Positions 7,414 through 14,567 of a DNA stretch of 19,885 nucleotides are shown here, one piece after another. The stretch's first letter is position 1, and every line of letters begins with the position of its first letter. The DNA comes from CAYPYS01 sp964445715. Lineage in GTDB: Bacteria; Omnitrophota; Gorgyraeia; Gorgyraeales; Gorgyraeaceae. The notes beneath the pieces are model-generated. The model did no database searches, had not been told where the DNA came from, and saw only the letters and a program-made list of their open reading frames with translations. The stretch spans positions 1 to 19,885 of the forward strand of contig CAYULJ010000016.1 in assembly GCA_964445715.1 (NCBI GenBank). Direction: 5' to 3'. The position numbers and the translations under genes were made by a program.

Positions 7414-8208
7414 ATGAATAAGTTGATGATAACAGGAGGGGTGATAGTGCTTTTCTTCGCAGCGGTGGCTATTTTTGCGCCACTTGTCGCTCCTTATGAT
7501 CCGGGTCAGATCGATATTGAAAATATTCTGACAGGCCCATCAAGAGAACATATTTTGGGTACAGATAGCCTGGGCAGGGATTTATTCAGCCGCATGCTTT
7601 ACGGCACGCGCATATCATTATTGGTCGGATTTATAGCAGTTGGCATTTCTGCTCTTATCGGCGTGACGCTAGGTTCTATTGCAGGTTATTATGGTAGATG
7701 GGTGGATGCTCTCGTCATGAGATTTGTGGATATCATGCTTTGCTTCCCGACATTTTTCTTGATACTCGCTGTCATCGCGCTACTGGAGCCTAGCATCGTC
7801 AATATCATGATAATAATAGGAGTTACCAGTTGGATGGGCGTTGCGAGACTTATAAGGGCAGAGATCTTGAGCTTGAAGGAAAGAGATTTTATATATGCTG
7901 AGAAAGCTATAGGCGCAAACGATTTCAGGATCATCGCAAGGCACCTGATCCCTAATGCAATGGCGCCGGTGCTGGTCAACATTACATTGGGCATCGCAGC
8001 TGCGATACTAGTTGAATCTAGCCTGAGTTTTCTGGGCATAGGTGTCCAGCCTCCAACGCCGAGCTGGGGCAATATTCTGAGCGAGGGAAAATATGTTATG
8101 GGCGCTGCCTGGTGGATGTTGACATTTCCGGGAGTGGCGATTTTCGCGACAGTGTTGGGCTACAACCTTCTTGGCGAAGGCATACGCGAAAAACTTTTAA
8201 AAACTTAA
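7414..8208 (+). CDS. oppC: Peptide ABC transporter permease, OppC/DppC type
   Basis: This second permease subunit (264 residues) pairs with the preceding one. Family features are the N-terminal helix, YDPGQIDIEN and HILGTDSLGRDLFSRMLYGTR, the EAA loop EKAIGANDFRIIARHLIPNA, and SSLSFLGIGVQPPTPSWG near the C-terminus. ATG 7414 is preferred because GGAG at 7405-7408 gives a 5-base spacing; GTG 7408 in the same frame would add two residues and overlap the upstream stop. The protein ends at a TAA (8206-8208) that is the beginning of a palindrome copy. The C-terminal sequence KLLKT before the stop looks normal, so little if anything was lost. Confidence 0.95.
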   Translation: MNKLMITGGVIVLFFAAVAIFAPLVAPYDPGQIDIENILTGPSREHILGTDSLGRDLFSRMLYGTRISLLVGFIAVGISALIGVTLGSIAGYYGRWVDALVMRFVDIMLCFPTFFLILAVIALLEPSIVNIMIIIGVTSWMGVARLIRAEILSLKERDFIYAEKAIGANDFRIIARHLIPNAMAPVLVNITLGIAAAILVESSLSFLGIGVQPPTPSWGNILSEGKYVMGAAWWMLTFPGVAIFATVLGYNLLGEGIREKLLKT

Positions 8209-8242
8209 GTTTACACTTCAACATTGTTGAAGTGTAAACTTA
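8206..8242. repeat. Junction palindrome, copy 4 (perfect)
   Basis: A perfect 37-base palindrome around a central T. The canonical T/G wobble at arm position 14 is here a C-G pair. It begins with the TAA stop of the OppC-type permease gene and ends 12 bases before the start of the OppD-type ATPase gene. Confidence 0.97.
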
Positions 8243-8254
8243 CGGGGCAGAGCG

Positions 8255-9214
8255 ATGCTTGAGATAAAAGATCTAAAGATTAGCTATAGGTTAGATGGCA
8301 GGTTTGTGGAAATAATACGAGGCCTGGATCTAAAGATCGATAAAGGTGAATGCGTAGGGCTTGTCGGTGAGTCTGGATGTGGAAAAACAACAGCCGGGCT
8401 GTCTATAACAAGGCTCATACCAGAGAAGAAAACTTTGATTACCTCCGGTAGGATTTTATTCGGAGGCAAGGATATTCTGACATTTGACAGTGAGAGTTTG
8501 AGGAATATCAGAGGGAAGAAAATTTCTTATGTATTTCAAGAGCCGTCCAGTTCACTAAACCCTGTTTTTACTATTTATGACCAATTAAAAGAATCAGTGC
8601 TTGAGCAGAAAGATGCTGACAGGATTATTTCTGCAATTTTAAATAAAGTCGGACTAGCGGTTATAGCAAATAAAAAGAAAATATATCCTCATGAACTCTC
8701 CGGAGGCATGCAGCAGCGCGCTATGATAGCAATGGCAATCCTTGCTAAGCCTGATCTTTTGATATTAGACGAACCAACCACAGCCTTGGATGTCACAGTA
8801 CAGAATCAGATTTTGGATCTTATAATGGGATTAAAAAATAGCATGGGCTTGTCTGTTTTGTTTATATCCCATGACTTGAGGACTATTTTTAGAATTAGCG
8901 ATAGGGTTGCAGTGATGTACGCAGGGAGGATAGTAGAGGAAGGGCCCAAAAAAGACATGCTCTCGCATCCGCGGCATCCATATACAATAGGATTAATAAA
9001 TTCAGCGCCCTCGCTCAAACATAGAAAACAGAGATTTAATGCCATAGAAGGGAGAACGCCTTTATTTTCTGATCTTCCGCCTGGTTGCAAGTTTCATCCG
9101 CGGTGCAAGTTTAAGGTAGAGAGATGCATGATCGGAGAACCAGAAGCTGAGAGAATTTCAACGGGACATTCTTCGCGTTGCATAAGAGCAAAGGAGCTTA
9201 AGTTTACACTTTAA
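8255..9214 (+). CDS. oppD: Peptide ABC transporter ATP-binding protein, OppD/DppD type
   Basis: This cytoplasmic ATPase of 319 residues energises the peptide importer. Walker A is GESGCGKTT (38-46), the ABC signature is LSGGMQQ (148-154), Walker B is LLILDEP followed by TTALDV, and the switch histidine is in FISHDL. The C-terminal oligopeptide-transporter domain carries C278, C284, C291 and C309 in the PPGCKFHPRC...C arrangement known from OppD/DppD proteins, proposed in some members to bind an iron-sulfur cluster. The final residues LKFTL and the TAA stop are encoded by the left arm of a palindrome copy, so the natural C-terminus has been replaced or extended by repeat sequence. The core fold appears complete. 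Confidence 0.96.
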   Translation: MLEIKDLKISYRLDGRFVEIIRGLDLKIDKGECVGLVGESGCGKTTAGLSITRLIPEKKTLITSGRILFGGKDILTFDSESLRNIRGKKISYVFQEPSSSLNPVFTIYDQLKESVLEQKDADRIISAILNKVGLAVIANKKKIYPHELSGGMQQRAMIAMAILAKPDLLILDEPTTALDVTVQNQILDLIMGLKNSMGLSVLFISHDLRTIFRISDRVAVMYAGRIVEEGPKKDMLSHPRHPYTIGLINSAPSLKHRKQRFNAIEGRTPLFSDLPPGCKFHPRCKFKVERCMIGEPEAERISTGHSSRCIRAKELKFTL

Positions 9215-9236
9215 CATTGTTGAAGTGTAAACTTAA
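9198..9236. repeat. Junction palindrome, copy 5 (canonical core; overlaps the OppD-type coding end)
   Basis: The core is identical to copy 1, including the single wobble pair. The upstream reading frame runs 15 bases into the left arm and terminates at the TAA at 9212-9214 near the hairpin centre. The copy ends 9 bases before the start of the next ATPase gene, the closest spacing in the window. Confidence 0.97.
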
Positions 9237-9245
9237 TGAGAAGAG

Positions 9246-9992
9246 ATGGAGTTATTGAGAGTGCAGAAACTTAAGAAGGTGTTTGCGAGACATAAAGTCG
9301 TTGCGCTTGACAGCGTGGATATGTCTGTTTCTAAAGGGGAAATTTTTGGGTTGGTCGGTGAGTCAGGATGCGGCAAGAGTACGCTCGCCAAGTCTATATT
9401 GCGACTTATAGATGTTCAGGACGGCAATATTTTTTACAAAGGAGAGGATTTACTGAAGGCCTCACGCAGGAATATGCTCAAGACACGCAGGGATCTGCAA
9501 ATGGTATTCCAGGATCCATATATGTCTTTGGACCCACGCATGAAAATAGGCGATACGCTCGAAGAGGTTTTTATTATTCATGAAAGCATGACAAGAAGAG
9601 AGAGGAAGGATAGGGCGATAAGACTTTTAGAGATGGTAGGTTTAGAAGATTCTTATTTTAACAGATTGCCTTCTGAACTTTCCGGCGGAGAGAGGCAACG
9701 CGTTGGCATCGCGCGTTCACTGGCAACCAATCCTGAATTTATAATATGCGACGAGCCTGTTTCTAGCATCGATATATCCATACAGGCGCAGATCTTGAAT
9801 CTTTTGATGGATCTTCAGCAAGAGAAAAATCTTACCTATCTATTCATAAGTCATGACTTGGGTGTTATAGCTTCGATTTGCGACAGAGTAGCTGTGATGA
9901 AATCAGGGAAAGTGGTCGAGCAAGGACTATGCGAAGAGGTCTTTAAAAATCCAAGGCATGAGTATACCAAGAAACTCTTGATTAACCTTTAA
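9246..9992 (+). CDS. oppF: Peptide ABC transporter ATP-binding protein, OppF/DppF type (short C-terminus)
   Basis: This second ATPase of the importer has 248 residues. Walker A is GESGCGKST (38-46). It has QMVFQDPYMSLDPRM at the Q-loop, the signature LSGGERQRVGIA, a Walker B ending in ICDEPVSSID, and FISHDLG. The sequence stops at HEYTKKLLINL, just where OppF proteins normally continue into a C-terminal domain of some 70 residues with a cysteine motif. That extension is absent, and no continuation is seen in another frame in the 71 bases before the next gene. It is nevertheless a complete nucleotide-binding domain and probably functional as a heterodimer with the OppD-type protein. Confidence 0.94.
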   Translation: MELLRVQKLKKVFARHKVVALDSVDMSVSKGEIFGLVGESGCGKSTLAKSILRLIDVQDGNIFYKGEDLLKASRRNMLKTRRDLQMVFQDPYMSLDPRMKIGDTLEEVFIIHESMTRRERKDRAIRLLEMVGLEDSYFNRLPSELSGGERQRVGIARSLATNPEFIICDEPVSSIDISIQAQILNLLMDLQQEKNLTYLFISHDLGVIASICDRVAVMKSGKVVEQGLCEEVFKNPRHEYTKKLLINL

Positions 9993-10011
9993 ATGTAACG
10001 TTAAGTAAGAT

Positions 10012-10040
10012 TTGCATTTGCAAAAGGCTTATTGTATAAT
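10012..10040 (+). promoter_or_regulatory. Sigma-70-type promoter upstream of the acetyltransferase gene
   Basis: TTGCAT (10012-10017) and a perfect TATAAT (10035-10040) are separated by 17 bases, the optimal spacing. The expected transcription start is near 10046-10048, about 17 bases before the ATG at 10064. This is the best promoter in the window and probably starts the acetyltransferase-leuCDB-asd transcription unit. This junction has no palindrome copy. Confidence 0.8.
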
Positions 10041-10063
10041 AGCGCTTATTCGAAAAAGGTGTA

Positions 10064-10516
10064 ATGATGATAAGAAGAGCTACGTTAGGGGACATAAAAG
10101 ACATTCAAGGGCTTATAAATTTTTATGCGAAAAAGGATGAAATGCTTCCTCGCTCCTTGAACGAGCTTTACGAAAATATCAGGGATTTTTTTGTGTATGA
10201 AAAAGGTGGCAAGGTCTTGGGTTGCGTGGCGCTTCATGTTGCCTGGGAAGATCTGGCAGAGATAAAGTCTCTTGCAGTGCTTGAGGCAAAGCAGAAACAA
10301 AAGATCGGTAGCTTATTGGTTAAAATAGCCTTTGAGGATGCAGAGAAGCTGAAGGTAAAGCGTGTTTTCGCACTTACTTATGTCCCGGCTTTTTTTGAAA
10401 AACTCGGATTTAAAAAAGTGGAACATTCGCAATTGCCGCATAAGATCTGGTCAGAGTGCATAAAATGCGTTAAGTTCCCGGATTGTCAAGAAACCGCACT
10501 GGTAAAGGACGCGTAA
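10064..10516 (+). CDS. GNAT-family N-acetyltransferase (possible N-acetylglutamate synthase-like)
   Basis: This 150-residue protein has a GNAT fold. It starts IRRATLGDIKDIQGLI, has a central EIKSLAVLEAKQKQKIGSLL covering beta-4 and the acetyl-CoA loop (residues 66-84), and ends the core with PAFFEKLGFKKVE. The C-terminal extension HKIWSECIKCVKFPDCQE carries C132, C135 and C141. Similar short GNAT proteins with such a tail are often annotated as ArgA-like N-acetylglutamate synthases, and the neighbouring leu and asd genes make an amino-acid role plausible. The acceptor substrate is unproven, so no symbol is given. AAGG at 10056-10059 precedes ATG 10064; ATG 10067 is also possible. The TAA stop is the start of a palindrome copy. 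Confidence 0.85.
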   Translation: MMIRRATLGDIKDIQGLINFYAKKDEMLPRSLNELYENIRDFFVYEKGGKVLGCVALHVAWEDLAEIKSLAVLEAKQKQKIGSLLVKIAFEDAEKLKVKRVFALTYVPAFFEKLGFKKVEHSQLPHKIWSECIKCVKFPDCQETALVKDA

Positions 10517-10550
10517 GTTTACACTTTAACATTGTTGAAGTGTAAACTTA
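10514..10550. repeat. Junction palindrome, copy 6 (canonical core)
   Basis: The core matches copy 1. Its first three bases are the TAA stop of the acetyltransferase gene. Its end runs into AAGGA (10550-10554), the ribosome binding site of leuC, with seven bases to the ATG at 10562. The repeat therefore joins the stop of one gene to the ribosome binding site of the next within 41 bases. Confidence 0.97.
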
Positions 10551-10561
10551 AGGATAATATA

Positions 10562-11827
10562 ATGCCGTATACGATTACTGAAAAAATACTTTTAGCTCAT
10601 GTGAGCAAAAGATTGATCGTGCCAGGCGATTTTATATACGCAAAAGTCGATATGGCGCTCGGGAATGATATTACTGCGCCTATAGCGATAGAGAGGTTTA
10701 ATTCTACTCGCGTTAAAAAAGTCTTTAATAGAAGAAAAATAGCGCTTGTGCCTGATCATTTTACGCCTGGCAAGGACAGGAAGAGCGCTGACCAGGCAAA
10801 GGCATTACAGGATTTTGCCAAGAAGCATCGCATTGAGAATTATTTTGAAATCGGCAGGATGGGCGTAGAGCATGCGCTTTTACCAGAACAAGGGCTGGTA
10901 GGTCCGGGCGATTTGATAATCGGAGCAGATTCGCATACCTGCACGTATGGTGCGCTCGGTGCATTCTCAACAGGCGTTGGCTCTACAGATCTTGCGGCGA
11001 GTTTTGTGACAGGCCGTGTATGGTTAAAGGTACCAGAGAGTATAAAATTTGTTTATCGCGGAAGGCTTGAGCCGTGGACGAGCGGCAAGGATTTAATTTT
11101 ACATACGATCGGAGATATAGGAGTAGACGGCGCATTGTATAAGGCGATGGAATTTACAGGCGAAGCGATACGTCGCCTGCCGATGGACGACAGGTTCACA
11201 ATGTGCAATATGGCTATCGAGGCAGGCGGAAAATCAGGAGTTATCGAGCCTGATGTCATAACAAGAAAATATATAAGTAGCGAGGGGCGAAAGGTCAAAG
11301 GCGTATTTTTTAAAAGCGATAAAGATGCGAAGTATTGCGACGTCAGAGAGTATGACGTAGGCAAGATCGAGCCGCAGGTCTCTGCGCCACATTTACCAAG
11401 CAATGCAGGCCCTGTGACAAAATTTAAAGCAGTAAAGATAGATCAATCGGTGATCGGTTCATGCACGAACGGAAGGATATCTGACTTAAGGATAGCAGCA
11501 AAGGTTTTAAAGGGCAAAAAGATCAGGTCAAGCGTACGTTTAATAGTTATTCCGGCTACGCAAAAAATCTACATGCAGGCTGTCGAAGAGGGGCTTGCGG
11601 GGATATTCTTAAAGGCTGGCGGTATTTTCTCTACGCCGACATGCGGGCCGTGTCTTGGTGGCCATGTAGGTATTTTGGCAAATGGTGAAACAGCCATCGC
11701 GACTACAAATAGAAATTTTCGCGGTAGGATGGGGCATCCCGACAGCAAAGTTTATCTTTCTAACCCAGCAGTAGCTGCGGCAAGCGCAATAAAAGGTCGC
11801 ATTGCGCACCCGGCGGAAACTGCTTAA
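10562..11827 (+). CDS. leuC: 3-isopropylmalate dehydratase large subunit (LeuC / homoaconitase family)
   Basis: This 421-residue aconitase-family large subunit isomerises 2-isopropylmalate to 3-isopropylmalate in leucine synthesis together with LeuD. The [4Fe-4S] ligands are C301 in IGSCTNGR and C361/C364 in TCGPCLGG. DSHTCTYGALGAFSTGVGSTDLA is the family signature. Length and motifs place it in the shorter LeuC/HacA-type group, which also includes homoaconitases, so substrate choice rests on context. ATG 10562 is chosen over an in-frame upstream ATG at 10532, because the extra residues would be encoded by the palindrome and AAGGA sits 7 bases upstream of 10562. leuD follows after another palindrome. 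Confidence 0.93.
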   Translation: MPYTITEKILLAHVSKRLIVPGDFIYAKVDMALGNDITAPIAIERFNSTRVKKVFNRRKIALVPDHFTPGKDRKSADQAKALQDFAKKHRIENYFEIGRMGVEHALLPEQGLVGPGDLIIGADSHTCTYGALGAFSTGVGSTDLAASFVTGRVWLKVPESIKFVYRGRLEPWTSGKDLILHTIGDIGVDGALYKAMEFTGEAIRRLPMDDRFTMCNMAIEAGGKSGVIEPDVITRKYISSEGRKVKGVFFKSDKDAKYCDVREYDVGKIEPQVSAPHLPSNAGPVTKFKAVKIDQSVIGSCTNGRISDLRIAAKVLKGKKIRSSVRLIVIPATQKIYMQAVEEGLAGIFLKAGGIFSTPTCGPCLGGHVGILANGETAIATTNRNFRGRMGHPDSKVYLSNPAVAAASAIKGRIAHPAETA

Positions 11828-11831
11828 AGCG

Positions 11832-11872
11832 CTTAAGTTTACACTTTAACATTGTTGAAGTGTAAACTTAAG
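11832..11872. repeat. Junction palindrome, copy 7 (canonical 41 bp)
   Basis: Identical to copy 1 over all 41 bases. It lies four bases after the leuC stop (TAA 11825-11827) and ends 20 bases before the leuD ATG. Here the upstream gene has its own stop codon outside the repeat. Confidence 0.97.
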
Positions 11873-11892
11873 GAATAAAAGGGTATTAGCAA

Positions 11893-12384
11893 ATGAAATT
11901 CAAAGGCAAGGTTTGGAAATTCGGGAATGATGTCAATACCGATGAGATAATACCAGCGCGGTTCCTCAATACGCAGGATTCGCGCGAATTAGGCAGTCAT
12001 TGCATGGAAGACATCGATGCTGAATTCTCCAAGAAAATTTCCAAGGGTGATATAATAGTCGCCGGGAAGAATTTTGGATGCGGGTCTTCCAGAGAGCATG
12101 CGCAGATCGCCATAAAGGGCGCAGATGTTTCCTGTGTGATAGCGGAAAGCTTTGCCCGTATTTTTTACAGAAATTCGATCAATATGGGACTCCCAATCCT
12201 TGAAATAGAAAGCGTTGCGGATATAAAGGAAGGCGATTATTTAGAGGTGGATCTTGATAGAGGTACGGTTATGAATTTATCTGAAAATAAATTTTACAAG
12301 GCTCAGTCTCTCCCTAAGTTTATACAGGAAATAATAAAGTCAGGTGGGCTTCTAAAGTGGATCAGGAGGAGCAATGGGAAATAA
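11893..12384 (+). CDS. leuD: 3-isopropylmalate dehydratase small subunit
   Basis: This 163-residue swivel-domain subunit completes the LeuCD isomerase. NTDEIIPARFL (residues 15-25) and the substrate-binding NFGCGSSREHA (60-70) are the diagnostic motifs, followed by SFARIFYRNSINMGLPIL. The length fits the single-domain bacterial/archaeal LeuD2-type proteins of about 160-170 residues. Its 3' end overlaps leuB by 11 bases, implying coupled translation. AAAAGGG around 11877-11883 is the likely ribosome binding site. As with LeuC, sequence alone does not exclude a homoaconitase role. Confidence 0.94.
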   Translation: MKFKGKVWKFGNDVNTDEIIPARFLNTQDSRELGSHCMEDIDAEFSKKISKGDIIVAGKNFGCGSSREHAQIAIKGADVSCVIAESFARIFYRNSINMGLPILEIESVADIKEGDYLEVDLDRGTVMNLSENKFYKAQSLPKFIQEIIKSGGLLKWIRRSNGK

Positions 12385-13438
12385 GCAGACATACAAAATA
12401 GCAGTGGTTCCTGGTGACGGGACAGGTCCTGAGGTCGTAAAAGAAGGACTAAAAGTTTTGAACGCGCTCAGTAAAAAAGTCGGATTTAAATATGAGACAG
12501 TCGAGTACGATCTCGGAGGAGAGAGATATTTAAAGACAAAAGAACTCGTGCCTGATTCTGTGTTAAAGGAATTAGCAGGCATGGATGCGATATATTTAGG
12601 CGCGATCGGACATCCAGGCGTCAAGCCGGGCATATTGGAGCAGGGCATACTTTTAAAACTCAGGTTTCATTTTGAGCAATATATAAATCTGAGACCTGTG
12701 AAACTCTATCCGGGCGTGTGGACGCCCGTAAAGGACAAAGGGCCAGCAGACATTGATTTTGTAGTGGTCAGGGAAAATACAGAAGGGTTATATAAAGGCC
12801 TCGGAGAGTTTAAGAATAAAGGTAAGAAAGACGAAGTGGCTCTTCAGATCTCTCATAACACAAGAAAAGGCGTGGAGCGTTGCGTAAGATTTGCATTCGA
12901 ATATACAAAAAAGAGGAACAAAGACAAGAAATTGACGCTTTGCGGCAAGACCAATGTGCTGACATATGCATGGGATCTGTGGGAGAGGACGTTCAATGAA
13001 GTGGCTAAAGAATACAGCGGCATAAAAACAGACTACACTCATGTGGATGCTACGTGTATGTGGATGGTAAAGAACCCTGAGTGGTTCGATGTTATCGTGA
13101 CCGACAACATGTTCGGTGACATAATAACTGACCTGGGTGCTATGATCCAGGGCGGCATGGGCATTGCTGCTGGCGGCAACATAAATCCCGCCGGCATTTC
13201 AATGTTTGAGCCGATCGGTGGCTCTGCGCCGAAATACACAGGAAAGAATGTCATCAATCCGCTTGCCGCGATCTGCGCGGGCGGTATGATGCTCGAATAC
13301 TTAGGGGAAGAAAGGGCAGCGGGGATGCTGGAAAAGTCAGTCATGAAGGTGACTGGCGAAAAACTGAAGAGCCTCTCAGCCGGCAAGATGGGTTATTCAA
13401 CGACTGAAGTCGGAGACCTTGTCACACAAGGCCTGTAG
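12374..13438 (+). CDS. leuB: Isocitrate/isopropylmalate dehydrogenase family protein (3-isopropylmalate dehydrogenase by context)
   Basis: This 354-residue NAD(P)-dependent beta-decarboxylating dehydrogenase probably oxidises 3-isopropylmalate. GDGTGPEVV (14-22), KLRFHFEQYINLRPVK (95-110), catalytic K192 in GKTNVL, D225 in HVDATCMW, DNMFGDIITDLGA with D249/D253, and EPIGGSAPKYTGKNVINPLA are all visible. The active-site segment at 133-138 reads RENTEG, which is typical of isocitrate and homoisocitrate dehydrogenases; leucine-pathway LeuB usually has RELTGG. The position after leuCD and before asd argues for LeuB. A strong AGGAGG at 12364-12369 lies inside the end of leuD, and the genes overlap by 11 bases. 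The family is certain; the substrate is less so. Confidence 0.85.
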   Translation: MGNKQTYKIAVVPGDGTGPEVVKEGLKVLNALSKKVGFKYETVEYDLGGERYLKTKELVPDSVLKELAGMDAIYLGAIGHPGVKPGILEQGILLKLRFHFEQYINLRPVKLYPGVWTPVKDKGPADIDFVVVRENTEGLYKGLGEFKNKGKKDEVALQISHNTRKGVERCVRFAFEYTKKRNKDKKLTLCGKTNVLTYAWDLWERTFNEVAKEYSGIKTDYTHVDATCMWMVKNPEWFDVIVTDNMFGDIITDLGAMIQGGMGIAAGGNINPAGISMFEPIGGSAPKYTGKNVINPLAAICAGGMMLEYLGEERAAGMLEKSVMKVTGEKLKSLSAGKMGYSTTEVGDLVTQGL

Positions 13439-13458
13439 ATAGAAATTAAGAAATGTCG

Positions 13459-13499
13459 CTTAAGTTTACACTTTAACATTGTTGAAGTGTAAACTTAAG
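13459..13499. repeat. Junction palindrome, copy 8 (canonical 41 bp)
   Basis: Identical to copies 1 and 7 over all 41 bases. It starts 20 bases after the leuB-like gene's TAG and ends 19 bases before the asd ATG. This is the copy furthest from an upstream stop. Confidence 0.97.
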
Positions 13500-13518
13500 G
13501 TTATGAAGGAAGGGAAAC

Positions 13519-14553
13519 ATGGCGAAAAAATATAATGTTGCTATTGTTGGTGCCACTGGCATGGTGGGCGGCGAATTTATAAAGGTTCTGGAGCAGAGAA
13601 AATTTCCAATTAAAAATATCAGGCTTTTAGCTTCTGGTCGCTCCAAAGGCAAAAAGTTAAAGTTTTGCGGTGAGCTATGCGAAGTGGAAGAGCTTACAAA
13701 GGATTCGTTCAAAGACATAGACATTGCTTTGTTTAGTGCCGGAGCCGGTATAAGCAAGGAATTTGCGCCTGTTGCTGCAAAGGCAGGGGCAGTGGTCGTG
13801 GATAATTCAAGCGCCTTTAGAATGGATCCCGAGGTCCCATTGGTGGTACCAGAGGTCAACCCTGATGCCGTAAAGAGACACAAAGGCATCATTGCAAATC
13901 CAAATTGTTCTACCATACAGATGGTCGTTGTCTTGAGGCCGCTTCATGACGCAGCGAGGATCAAACGGCTTGTAATCTCTACTTATCAATCTGCTTCTGG
14001 CTGGGGGAAAGAGGCAGTAGATCAACTCTGGGCTGAGACAGAGTTGATTTTGAGAAAACGAGATACGAGATACGAGATACGAGATACGGGGAAAGAAATC
14101 AAGAAAGTACTGCCTTCGCAGATTGCTTTTAACGTAATCCCGCAGATAGATGTCTTTCTGCCGAATAGATACACCAAGGAAGAGATGAAGATGGTTAATG
14201 AGACCAGAAAGATTATGGAGGACGACAGTATAAAGGTAACTGCTACTTGTGTGCGCGTGGGAGTTGTTACCTCGCATGCCGAAGCAGTCAATATAGAAAC
14301 CGAGAAGAGCTTGTCGTCGGAGGAAGCCACTAGGATTTTACAAAATGCACCAGGCGTAAAAGTCATTGATGATATTGCGAATGAAAAATATCCCCTACCC
14401 ATAGATGCTGCAGGCAAAGACGCATGTTTTGTCGGCAGGATACGCAAGGATGAGTCTGTGAAGAATGGCCTCGATCTCTGGATAGTCAGCGATAATCTGC
14501 GCAAAGGCGCAGCATTGAACGCAGTCCAGATCGCAGAGCTTTTACAGGGCTGA
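13519..14553 (+). CDS. asd: Aspartate-semialdehyde dehydrogenase
   Basis: This 344-residue enzyme reduces beta-aspartyl phosphate to aspartate semialdehyde, feeding lysine/diaminopimelate, threonine and methionine synthesis. The NADP-binding GATGMVGGEF (11-20), VVVDNSSAFRMD, catalytic C130 in NPNCSTIQ, Q157 in STYQSASG, the substrate-binding IAFNVIPQIDVF, and H253 in SHAEAV are intact. GGAAGGG precedes the ATG. Residues around 181-190 (RDTRYEIRDT) are encoded by four perfect 7-base tandem units. They lie in the surface segment between the catalytic parts where homologues vary in length, so activity is probably retained. truA follows 14 bases downstream without a palindrome. Confidence 0.97.
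   Translation: MAKKYNVAIVGATGMVGGEFIKVLEQRKFPIKNIRLLASGRSKGKKLKFCGELCEVEELTKDSFKDIDIALFSAGAGISKEFAPVAAKAGAVVVDNSSAFRMDPEVPLVVPEVNPDAVKRHKGIIANPNCSTIQMVVVLRPLHDAARIKRLVISTYQSASGWGKEAVDQLWAETELILRKRDTRYEIRDTGKEIKKVLPSQIAFNVIPQIDVFLPNRYTKEEMKMVNETRKIMEDDSIKVTATCVRVGVVTSHAEAVNIETEKSLSSEEATRILQNAPGVKVIDDIANEKYPLPIDAAGKDACFVGRIRKDESVKNGLDLWIVSDNLRKGAALNAVQIAELLQG
14059..14086 (+). repeat. Perfect heptanucleotide minisatellite in asd (CGAGATA x4)
   Basis: Four exact tandem copies of CGAGATA fill 14059-14086, with a partial fifth unit (CG) after them. Three units span 21 bases, giving a 7-residue protein period visible as RDTRYEI then RDT. The perfect identity of the units suggests recent expansion or insertion. 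Confidence 0.95.
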
Positions 14554-14567
14554 ATTCGAGCTACAAT

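Noticed and set aside
9368..9583. 71-codon plus-strand frame inside the OppF-type gene
   Set aside because: It is an alternative frame within a conserved ATPase domain with no ribosome binding site.
9993..10063. Frameshifted continuation of the OppF-type protein
   Set aside because: No frame in the gap encodes the expected C-terminal cysteine motif, and the gap holds a good promoter.
10532..10561. N-terminal extension of LeuC from ATG 10532
   Set aside because: The added residues are encoded by the palindrome's right half, and a good ribosome binding site sits before ATG 10562.
13473..14504. Several 147-160 codon minus-strand frames opposite asd
   Set aside because: They mirror a clearly conserved sense gene and overlap each other in different frames; no motif supports them.
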